A DNA stretch of 64,000 bases from Flavobacterium sp. LC2016-12. GTDB lineage: Bacteria > Bacteroidota > Bacteroidia > Flavobacteriales > Flavobacteriaceae. Numbering within the stretch: the stretch's first letter is position 1; every line of letters begins with the position of its first letter. Made by a program: the position numbers and the translations under genes. This document shows positions 1 through 7,415 of this stretch, piece by piece. The notes below the pieces were generated by a model. That model saw only the letters and a list, made by a program, of their open reading frames with translations, did not search any database and was not told the origin of the DNA. The stretch is from NCBI RefSeq assembly GCF_015351595.1, contig NZ_JADKPT010000001.1, positions 1 through 64,000 of the forward strand. The letters are read 5' to 3'.

Positions 1-157
1 GCAAGAAGCTCTACAACGATTGTCTACTTTTCTATGCGGAGTTACTTGCGGGGATTCCTCGTTCGGAATGACAAAACAATACATATATAATAATTAATTC
101 GTGAATTGATTCTCCTATTCCCTCAGGTAGAGTCATGGCCATTTCACATTTCACATT
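1..157. other. Left-edge intergenic sequence
   Basis: No gene was found here. The stretch holds fragments of dispersed intergenic repeats, including an ATTCCTC...GGAATGAC piece near 53-71 and an AATTCGTGAATT palindrome near 97-108. The same vocabulary recurs in other gaps of the window. Confidence 0.5.
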
Positions 158-1471
158 TTACTTCTTCCTCTTCAAAACCAAAAATAAAGGATAAGAAACC
201 AATGTAATTCCAACAATAATAATAAAGCTTTTAGGATCGCTGTAAATAAATCCCATCAATAATGCGATAGAAGCTACGATTGCGATAATCGTCGTCCACG
301 GATACCAAAAAGAGCGATATGGCCTTGGTAAGTCCGGTTCTGAAGCTCTTAACTTCAAAAGTGAGCAATACGCCAATCCCCAAACAATAATAGAAATAAA
401 GGCAGCAAAGGAAAACAAAACTTCAAAAGAACCAATGCAGATTAAAAATAAGCTAACAAATGACGAAACTAAAAGAGCCACAATTGGCGTTCCGCCTTTA
501 TTAACCATAGTTCCTTTTTCAATAAAAAATCCATCGCGGCTTAATCCGTAAAGAATTCTCGGCGGAATCATCATAAAAGCATTCAGAATACTGATTAAAG
601 AGAAGATAGAAATCACAGTAACAATTATAGCTCCGTTTTCGCCAAAAAGAATCTTAGCCACATCGGCAGCAGCCAGATTTGATTTTGCTACGTTTTCAAG
701 TGATAAAACATGAAAAAAAGCAACGTTTACCAAAACATAAATGGCAATAACCAGAAGCACACCACTATATAATGATTTGGGAATGTTTTTACTTGGATCA
801 TCATTTTCCTCAGCAAAAAAGCAAACGCTGTTCCAGCCATTATAAGTTCCGATGATCAGCTGTAAGGATTTAAAAAAGCTAAATATAAGCCCGATTTGAA
901 AAAACGAATTATCTGTTTTAATTGTTGGTACGGCAACACCAGAATACATAAAACAAGCCACAACCAAAGCTACAAAACAAATGACTTTAAGTAAGCTCGT
1001 AATTTGTTGAATTGTGCTTCCGTTTTTAACGCCACTTAAATGAATTATTACAAAAGCGGCCAATATGGAAATGGCCATAACCATTGAATAATTGGCAAGG
1101 GCAGGAAACAAAATAATCATGTATTCGCTTATGACAATACAATAAAATGCGGGCGGAATGGCATTGCAGATATAATCGTACCACCCAGATAAAAAACCGG
1201 CATATTCGCCAAAAGCTCTTTTAATATAATTGTAAGATCCTCCGGCTTTCGGAAGCATTGTGGCCAATTCTGCATACGAATTAGCGCCAATTAAAACATA
1301 TAAACCACCAAAAAGCCAGGAAGCAATAATAAGCCAATAATTATCTAACATTCCGGCAATTGTTCCAGGTGTTCGTAGAATTCCAACCCCAATCGTTCCT
1401 CCAATTAATACGGCAATGTTAAAGCTTAATCCAAGTGTTTTTTTTAATTGGTTTGGTTTGGAATCTGACAT
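158..1471 (-). CDS. APC-family amino acid permease
   Basis: A 437-residue integral membrane protein with about 12 hydrophobic segments. The N-terminal GGTIGVGILRTPG segment (about residues 24-36) matches the glycine-rich first helix of the amino acid-polyamine-organocation superfamily, which moves amino acids by proton symport or exchange in the inner membrane. The length is normal for the family and the protein ends in a basic tail (KRKK). It is transcribed alone, and a TAnnTTTG-like box lies upstream at 1507-1514. The substrate cannot be read from the sequence; an exchanger of the LAT/YfnA type is plausible. Confidence 0.85.
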   Translation of the reverse strand: MSDSKPNQLKKTLGLSFNIAVLIGGTIGVGILRTPGTIAGMLDNYWLIIASWLFGGLYVLIGANSYAELATMLPKAGGSYNYIKRAFGEYAGFLSGWYDYICNAIPPAFYCIVISEYMIILFPALANYSMVMAISILAAFVIIHLSGVKNGSTIQQITSLLKVICFVALVVACFMYSGVAVPTIKTDNSFFQIGLIFSFFKSLQLIIGTYNGWNSVCFFAEENDDPSKNIPKSLYSGVLLVIAIYVLVNVAFFHVLSLENVAKSNLAAADVAKILFGENGAIIVTVISIFSLISILNAFMMIPPRILYGLSRDGFFIEKGTMVNKGGTPIVALLVSSFVSLFLICIGSFEVLFSFAAFISIIVWGLAYCSLLKLRASEPDLPRPYRSFWYPWTTIIAIVASIALLMGFIYSDPKSFIIIVGITLVSYPLFLVLKRKK

Positions 1472-1506
1472 AGAATTTTGTTTTGTTGAAATTGAGATGC
1501 TTTCTG

Positions 1507-1514
1507 CAAAAGTA
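1507..1514 (-). promoter_or_regulatory. Candidate -7 box of the permease
   Basis: On the minus strand this reads TACTTTTG, matching the Bacteroidota -7 consensus TAnnTTTG, 36 bp before the permease start. No clear TTTG box is visible at -33. Confidence 0.4.
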
Positions 1515-1545
1515 AAGATATTTGAAGCAGTCTCGTCATGAATAT

Positions 1546-1578
1546 AAAAAACCTCATCTATTGCTAAATGAGGTTTTT
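1546..1578 (-). terminator. Terminator of the first TonB-dependent receptor
   Basis: Inverted repeat AAAAACCTCAT / ATGAGGTTTTT with a short loop, downstream of the minus-strand receptor gene that ends at 1663. An A run on the plus strand gives the U tract for minus transcription. Confidence 0.75.
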
Positions 1579-1662
1579 AGTGGAAATGAAACCAAAACTT
1601 CTGTTTTTTCAAGAATGAATAGACAGAAAAAGCTTTGGAATATTAAAATCTAATTCAAAAAT

Positions 1663-3942
1663 TTAAAATTTGTATCTCAAGCTTGTCATGATTTGACGAG
1701 GCGCGATAGGATTCACACTATAATTTTCGTGAACGGTGTAATTTAATTCGTTTGTTATGTTTGATAGTTTACACAAAATCGAGATTTTTTTCCAGGTATA
1801 ACCAGCTGAAACATCAATTGTAGTGTAACCTTCTAACGGAATTTCTCTATCCCAGATTCCTCCTGGTTTTGTAGAATCATATTGACTGTTCCAACCACCA
1901 ATTCTGTCTCCAATATAATTTCCAATTGCACCAACAGACACACCTTTTAATAATCCTTCTTGTAAAGTATAGAAGAAACTTAAATTTGCTGTATTTAATG
2001 GTGTTCTTGCTACACGATCTCCTTCGATAAAGCTTCCGTTTAATCCTGAAGTTTCAGTATAACGCATATCGTTGTAACTATATCCGGCAATTATACTTAA
2101 ACCATCTACTGGTTTAGCTGTGATGTCAATTTCTACACCTTTACTTTTTGTTCCACCACTTAATACTTTTATGTTTGTATCAGTGTTAGGTGTTCCGTCA
2201 GCTTTAAATTCGGCCATTTGTGCTAAATTACTATTGGTAATTTGATACACCGTAACATTTGTACTTAATAATCCTTTAAGGAAATCTGTTTTAATACCTG
2301 CTTCTACCTGATCAATAATAGACGGTTTTATAGGTTGTAGATCTGCAGTTGTTCCTGTATTTGGTGTAAAAGAGTTAGAATAACTTCCAAACAACGAAAC
2401 ATCTTTAGTTGGCTGATAAATCAATCCGGCTTTAGGAGAAAATGCGTTATCTAAACGTTTTGGAGTAACGGTTGGTATCGCATTTTCAGGCGCTACAGTT
2501 TGTTTTCCTCCTGCAAAAGTTTCTTTGTAAGTGCTTACTTCAGATTCCTGCCAAGACCAACGAATACCGGCAAGTACCTTGAATTTTTCTGTAATAGAAA
2601 TTAAATCCTGAAAATAAACCCCAAAACGATTGGTATCGGTTTTTGCTATTTGTGTTGCTCTGTCAGTAGTTGGAATATCTTTTCTCTGATTATTTGGATC
2701 AAAAGTAAAAAGATTTATAGTATCATAAAGTGTTGGGCCATATACAGGCAATCCATCCTTTATACCTGTCTGAACATATTTTTCATTAAATGTATAAGTA
2801 TAGGCTGTGGCAAATGAATTTTCCCAGTCTGCCCCTGTAAATATTTGATGTTTTACAGATCCTGTATTAAAATTTCCTTGTAAACTCAACTGATCGCCTA
2901 ATATTTGTTCCAAGTTCTTATTCTTTGCTAATCCTCTGTTCCAATCACCAGGAGTTGCGTAAGTGTCTAAGTTTGATAATTGGGCAGTAGAATTACTTCC
3001 TCTGTTATAGCTTTGGAAAGAAGAGTTGAAATTTAATTTCCAGTTTTTATTAAAATCGTGATTTAATAATACAGATGCACTGGCAGATTTAGTTGTACCA
3101 TTTGACCATAATGATCCGTAAAAAGCATTACGCGGTAAGTCTAAAATTTCTTTTCCGATAATTCCAGTTCCAAAATCAGGAGTCCAATCTGCAGATAGAT
3201 AATCTCCCTGAAGCGTTATTTGTGTTTTTTGAGTTACATTAAAAAGTAAAGATGGATTAATGTATAAACGTTCGTTTTTTACAACATCTCTAAAACTTTC
3301 TGAGTTTTCATACGACCCGTTAATTCTAAAAGCGATAGAGTTAGTTAAGGGACCATAAAAATCGATAGATGGCTTATAAAAAGCATAACTACCTATTTGC
3401 ATTGATATTTCACCACCACTTTTGAATGATGGAGTTTTGGTTACAAGATTAAGGATTCCACCCGGAGCGACATTTCCAAATAGCAATGCTGAACCGCCTT
3501 TAAGGAATTCTACTTTGTCTAAACCGGAAACATCAGGGATAGAACCCGCATTATAGCGGAAACCATTTTTAAACATATTATTTGGTCCCATATCATATCC
3601 TCTTGAGAAAAATGATTCCTGAGCACCACCTCTTGCAGAACTTACATAAACACCATTTGCATTTTTTAAGACCTCACTTAACCTGATAGCTTGTTGTTGT
3701 TCGATAATTTCAGAACCAATAACTTGTATCGCTTGTGGATTATCCATTGGCTTTAATCCAGAACGAACTGCTGTTACAGGTTTTGGCTCTCTTCCTTTAG
3801 TAACAATTACCTCATTAAGAATCTCTCCTTTTTTATTTTTTACAGTATCATTTAAAGTAGTCGTGTTTTCTGCACTGGTGTATTCCTGGCTATAAGCACC
3901 AAAGCTTAGGAAAGACAATGCAAGTAGTAAACTATGTTTCAT
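1663..3942 (-). CDS. TonB-dependent siderophore receptor
   Basis: A 759-residue outer-membrane receptor. It has a signal peptide (about residues 1-18, ending AYSQ), a TonB-box-like stretch (NEVIVTKGREP, about residues 43-53), a plug domain with the siderophore-receptor features SRGYDMG and LLFGNVAPGGILNLVTK (about residues 70-170), then a beta-barrel ending in aromatic-basic-Phe (LRYKF). Unlike the two other receptors in the window it lacks an N-terminal carboxypeptidase-regulatory-like domain. The family imports ferric siderophores using TonB energy. It has its own strong promoter at 3981-4013 and a terminator at 1546-1578, so it is probably monocistronic. The ligand is not identifiable. Confidence 0.92.
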   Translation of the reverse strand: MKHSLLLALSFLSFGAYSQEYTSAENTTTLNDTVKNKKGEILNEVIVTKGREPKPVTAVRSGLKPMDNPQAIQVIGSEIIEQQQAIRLSEVLKNANGVYVSSARGGAQESFFSRGYDMGPNNMFKNGFRYNAGSIPDVSGLDKVEFLKGGSALLFGNVAPGGILNLVTKTPSFKSGGEISMQIGSYAFYKPSIDFYGPLTNSIAFRINGSYENSESFRDVVKNERLYINPSLLFNVTQKTQITLQGDYLSADWTPDFGTGIIGKEILDLPRNAFYGSLWSNGTTKSASASVLLNHDFNKNWKLNFNSSFQSYNRGSNSTAQLSNLDTYATPGDWNRGLAKNKNLEQILGDQLSLQGNFNTGSVKHQIFTGADWENSFATAYTYTFNEKYVQTGIKDGLPVYGPTLYDTINLFTFDPNNQRKDIPTTDRATQIAKTDTNRFGVYFQDLISITEKFKVLAGIRWSWQESEVSTYKETFAGGKQTVAPENAIPTVTPKRLDNAFSPKAGLIYQPTKDVSLFGSYSNSFTPNTGTTADLQPIKPSIIDQVEAGIKTDFLKGLLSTNVTVYQITNSNLAQMAEFKADGTPNTDTNIKVLSGGTKSKGVEIDITAKPVDGLSIIAGYSYNDMRYTETSGLNGSFIEGDRVARTPLNTANLSFFYTLQEGLLKGVSVGAIGNYIGDRIGGWNSQYDSTKPGGIWDREIPLEGYTTIDVSAGYTWKKISILCKLSNITNELNYTVHENYSVNPIAPRQIMTSLRYKF

Positions 3943-3980
3943 GTTCTTTATTTAGATTTAATAAAAATAATTTTTTTGTG

Positions 3981-4013
3981 CAAATATAAGGTTACATTAA
4001 TGTTTTAACAAAA
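3981..4013 (-). promoter_or_regulatory. Promoter of the siderophore receptor
   Basis: On the minus strand a TTTTG box (4009-4013) is followed after 20 bp by TATATTTG (3981-3988). This is an excellent match to the Bacteroidota -33 TTTG / -7 TAnnTTTG promoter. It predicts a leader of about 30 bases. Confidence 0.75.
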
Positions 4014-4152
4014 TTTAACAATGTATTTTCTTGCTTAAACTTATATTAGTTTTGTCTTAAGATTCGCTTAAGATGTTGTGGTTTTTATTTTTATTCATTA
4101 TAAATAGTAATAATAGACTTCAATTTTAAAGCTTTAGAAACTAAGTAAAATG

Positions 4153-4183
4153 AAAAAACCTTGCTCAAAAGAACAAGGTTTTA
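4153..4183 (-). terminator. Terminator of the DUF4198 gene
   Basis: Stem AAAACCTTG / CAAGGTTTT with a loop of about 10 bases, preceded on the plus strand by an A run. It is correctly placed downstream of the minus-strand gene ending at 4220. Confidence 0.7.
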
Positions 4184-4219
4184 ATTATTGCAAATAGATA
4201 AAGATCTAAATATAGTATC

Positions 4220-4945
4220 TTATTTAACAGAAATTAAGTAAGTAGCCATTTTCCAGATTTCATCGTATTTTTTACCATTATGTTCACCCGAAGCTTTTTC
4301 TGTATATGCAAATTCTACCATATAATTTCCTGGCCAGATTGGTGTAAATGAAACTTCCCCGTTTTCATTACTCCATAATTCTTTTTCCCATCCGTTTGGA
4401 GCAATTACTTTCATTTTTTGTTCTTTGGCAATTTTGCCTTCATACAAAGCATTTACATTGATTTTAGTATTCTGTTTTGCAGTTAAAACATCTTTAGAAA
4501 ATAACCCAATAACATTTGTGTTTGCTACAGCTTCATTTCCTTTTGCTGCATTGCCAACAGTAACATTAGCGCTTGAGTTATAATCTAAAACCATAGTACC
4601 ATAAACATCTTTTACTTTATGATGCATTACAATAGTATATACTCCTTCTTCATCTGGTGTAAAAAAAGCCTGGTATTTATTATCTAATGCTTTTGCCGAA
4701 AGTTTAGTTTCTTTTTTTGATGGGCTAATTAAAACCAACGAAAAATCTTTTAGATCTGAAAACCATTTGTCAGCTTTAGTAATATCGTTATCTGAAAATT
4801 CTCCAAAGTAAACAGAGATTTCCTGTGCTTTTCCTTTTGTTCCTGTTGCTTTAGTTTCGATCCAAAGGGCATGTGCAAACAATTGCGGACTTGCAACTAA
4901 CATAAAAAGGAAAAGGCTGACTTTTTTTAAAGTATTTAATTTCAT
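4220..4945 (-). CDS. DUF4198 periplasmic protein
   Basis: A 241-residue exported protein with a signal peptide (about residues 1-24, ending in a Phe-Ala-His-Ala stretch) followed by beta-rich domains. The start HALWIETKA and the closing pattern PGNYMVEFAY fit the DUF4198 family, whose members are often found with metal-uptake genes, including nickel/cobalt ECF systems. It follows the esterase gene (gap 87 bp) and precedes a siderophore receptor on the same strand, which fits an accessory periplasmic role in metal acquisition. A TAGATTTG box at 4983-4990 suggests it can also be transcribed separately. Function beyond the family is inference. Confidence 0.75.
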   Translation of the reverse strand: MKLNTLKKVSLFLFMLVASPQLFAHALWIETKATGTKGKAQEISVYFGEFSDNDITKADKWFSDLKDFSLVLISPSKKETKLSAKALDNKYQAFFTPDEEGVYTIVMHHKVKDVYGTMVLDYNSSANVTVGNAAKGNEAVANTNVIGLFSKDVLTAKQNTKINVNALYEGKIAKEQKMKVIAPNGWEKELWSNENGEVSFTPIWPGNYMVEFAYTEKASGEHNGKKYDEIWKMATYLISVK

Positions 4946-4982
4946 AAGATCAAGGTATAAATTATTAAGTATGATATTTGTA

Positions 4983-4990
4983 CAAATCTA
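4983..4990 (-). promoter_or_regulatory. Candidate -7 box of the DUF4198 gene
   Basis: Minus-strand TAGATTTG matches TAnnTTTG, 38 bp before the start codon. The -33 region is not clear. Confidence 0.45.
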
Positions 4991-5032
4991 AAGTTTATTT
5001 AGAACAATTAAAAATAAAATTCTGAAAAATGA

Positions 5033-6169
5033 TTATTTTAATTGTAAGATCTTTTGTGCTGTTTCATTGGCAAGAGATTTATTTCCAATTTTGATATAAG
5101 CCTTTTCTAAAGAGAAATAAACATTTTTGCTTTTCGGATAATATTTTTCAGAAAGTTTAAAAAAGAAAATTGCCTGATCTGTTTTTTCATTGTCAAGACA
5201 ATAATTTCCCATCCAGTCTAAATAACTTTCTGATGGAATAAAAGTAAAACCAGTATCTGCCGAAAGTTTTTTATATTGATTTTCAACAAGTGAAGGATCC
5301 TGCACAGCTTGTTTTACCTGAACCAGATGCTCCTTAAATATAAAACGTAATCCGTCATATTCAGCCGGAATCGGAATGGTGCCATGATCTTCATTTTCAT
5401 AATATTTAAAACTCCAACGAAGGTTTTTGGGCTTTTTTTCTTTTAGGAGTTTTTCAAATTTCCTGATTCCTCTTGCCATATCTGTTGTAGTATCTTGCGG
5501 AATGTTTATTTTATTGGCCATTGCAACATAAATACTGCTGTGCTCAAAATCTTTACCATTAAAAATAGAATCGGCTTTTTTGATCATAATTTCATTATCC
5601 CACCAAAGACTCGGATCAATAATGACATAAGAATTGAACAATTTGGTATGATTTAAAAGAATATTAGTTGCGGTCAATCCTCCAAAAGAATGTCCGTTTA
5701 AAACATTATAGCCAGAGGTTCTATACTTTTTATCAATATAAGGGCGAAGTTCTTTTTCTAAAAAAGCAATAAAGTTTTTATTACCCCCACTTTGATTAAA
5801 CATCTTTTTATTTTTATCAAAAAAGGCCTGGCGATTGGCTTCTGTAGGAGTTAAATCTCTTGTTCTATTGGTATTAGTAATTCCAACAACAATCATTTGC
5901 GGAATCATAGCGTAAGGTCCTTTAGCCAAAGATTGCTGCAATCCGGTAAACGAATGAAAATTACTTTCGGCATCTAATAAATAAACAACAGGATATTTTG
6001 CAGGAGCAAATTTTGTATTGTTATAATCGGGTGGGAGATAAATCCAGAAATTTCTTTCTTCGTTTAATGCCTTTGAAAAAATATGATGTTTGCTGCCAAT
6101 TGTAATACTGTCCTGCGCAAATACTGTAACAGAGCAAAAGCAAAATAGGGCTAAAAGTATCTTTTTCAT
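5033..6169 (-). CDS. Periplasmic alpha/beta-hydrolase esterase (Fes/IroE-like)
   Basis: A 378-residue protein with a signal peptide (about residues 1-19), then an esterase-D-type alpha/beta-hydrolase domain. Features are the N-terminal FWIYLPPDY strand, VVYLLDAE, and the nucleophile elbow GHSFGG with Ser at about residue 161; the His of EDHGTIP near residue 262 is the likely catalytic histidine. The last 60 or so residues look like a short helical TPR-type extension. Related enzymes hydrolyse ester bonds, including those of catecholate siderophores. The start lies 4 bp after the PepSY gene, so the two are surely co-transcribed. Siderophore ester cleavage is inferred from context and not shown. 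Confidence 0.82.
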   Translation of the reverse strand: MKKILLALFCFCSVTVFAQDSITIGSKHHIFSKALNEERNFWIYLPPDYNNTKFAPAKYPVVYLLDAESNFHSFTGLQQSLAKGPYAMIPQMIVVGITNTNRTRDLTPTEANRQAFFDKNKKMFNQSGGNKNFIAFLEKELRPYIDKKYRTSGYNVLNGHSFGGLTATNILLNHTKLFNSYVIIDPSLWWDNEIMIKKADSIFNGKDFEHSSIYVAMANKINIPQDTTTDMARGIRKFEKLLKEKKPKNLRWSFKYYENEDHGTIPIPAEYDGLRFIFKEHLVQVKQAVQDPSLVENQYKKLSADTGFTFIPSESYLDWMGNYCLDNEKTDQAIFFFKLSEKYYPKSKNVYFSLEKAYIKIGNKSLANETAQKILQLK

Positions 6170-6172
6170 AAT

Positions 6173-7342
6173 TTAAATAGTTTGCGGTTTTTTCTTTTTA
6201 TTTCGTCGTCCGTACCAAATTAAAAAACCGGTTACTGGGAGAAACATACAAACCAATCCAACGGCTAAGGTTAAAATTTTCCCGATCCAGCCAGCCCAAA
6301 ATCCAATATGAAGATTCATGGTGGTGTCGTCAATATTTAAGCCGTTCATGACTTTTACAGGAATTTCAATTTCCTGACCAGTATATCGGTTTATAGAAAA
6401 TGTTTTTCCGTTTTGAATTCCCTTCAATCCAATATCTTCGGCTGCGACCGCAAATAAACTTGTAATACTGTCTTTTGCAGCAACTGATAATTTTACCTGT
6501 TCAACGGTTTTATCAGTTGAAAATAGTTTTTGAACAATTGGACTTATTGGAGCAAATGTTTTAGTGCTGTCGTACTCAGGTTTCAAATCCCGAATTTCCG
6601 CGTAGGCGCGAGGCATCCCGTCAAAAATTTTATGAGTGGTTTTATTTAAAGTTTTATTGACAATAATTAATCCGGTAATGGTAATAAAAAGGGCAGGTAA
6701 TAAATTGTAAAATCCCGGAACATTGTGCAAATCATAATTAAGACGTTTAAAACTGGCGTTTGTTTTAATTGAAAAACTCTGCTTTTTAGTCGATTTATTC
6801 CATTTTTTTGGCCACCATAAAATAAGACCGGTAATCAATTCAATCAAAAATATCCAGACAGAAATTTCTACAATTAAATTTCCGACATCTCCAAACGGAA
6901 TATGGCCACTGTGAATGTGAGCAATAACATAAAAAAAATCATACGCTTTTCCAGAAGTCAATATTTTTCCGGTATACGGATCAATCCAAGAAAACTGTAA
7001 ATCTCTTTCTTTGGTCGAAGAAGCCAGTTTTATAGTTCTTTCGGGATCTCGATAAGTAATAAAGTAACTCGCTTTACGGTCTGGAAGCTGTTTTTTGAAA
7101 GCTGCCAGAATTTCTTCCGGTGATAATCTTTGTTCTTTTACTTCTGAAACATACAAAGAATCATAAGCCAATCCATCAATAATATCATCACAAAAAATAA
7201 ATAAAACTCCGGTGAGTGAAACAATAAATACAATAATGCCGGAACTTAGTCCAAGCCATAAATGCAGCCAATGATTCAGCTTACTCCATTTACTTTTTTG
7301 CTTGGTTTTTATTTCAGTCTTTCTGATTGGATTTTTAGTCAT
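6173..7342 (-). CDS. PepSY-associated transmembrane protein
   Basis: A 389-residue inner-membrane protein using the ATG at 7342; an upstream in-frame ATG at 7372 would add a less likely 10 residues. It has an N-terminal helix following HWLHLWLGLSSGI, a periplasmic PepSY region (KQLPDRKASYFITYRDPERTIKL), a His-containing helix region (HIHSGHIPFG and later DLHNVPGFY), and two C-terminal helices (LHIGFWAGWIGKILTLAVGL). Conserved membrane histidines are typical of this family, some members of which act as ferric-siderophore or haem-linked reductases. It sits between a TonB receptor and the esterase in one operon, supporting a role after outer-membrane import. Confidence 0.82.
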   Translation of the reverse strand: MTKNPIRKTEIKTKQKSKWSKLNHWLHLWLGLSSGIIVFIVSLTGVLFIFCDDIIDGLAYDSLYVSEVKEQRLSPEEILAAFKKQLPDRKASYFITYRDPERTIKLASSTKERDLQFSWIDPYTGKILTSGKAYDFFYVIAHIHSGHIPFGDVGNLIVEISVWIFLIELITGLILWWPKKWNKSTKKQSFSIKTNASFKRLNYDLHNVPGFYNLLPALFITITGLIIVNKTLNKTTHKIFDGMPRAYAEIRDLKPEYDSTKTFAPISPIVQKLFSTDKTVEQVKLSVAAKDSITSLFAVAAEDIGLKGIQNGKTFSINRYTGQEIEIPVKVMNGLNIDDTTMNLHIGFWAGWIGKILTLAVGLVCMFLPVTGFLIWYGRRNKKKKPQTI

Positions 7343-7361
7343 AATATAAAACGGTAAAAAC

Positions 7362-7398
7362 CAAGCCAGCAACTCAGAATTTGAGTTGGCAGCCTGGT
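7362..7398 (-). terminator. Hairpin between receptor and PepSY gene
   Basis: An imperfect inverted repeat centred on AACTCA...TGAGTT with partly paired CCA/TGG flanks. It lies in the 73-bp gap inside the presumed operon. It has no strong U tract, so it may be an attenuator or an mRNA-stabilising stem rather than a true terminator. Confidence 0.4.
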
Positions 7399-7415
7399 TG
7401 TAACTAATAAAAAAA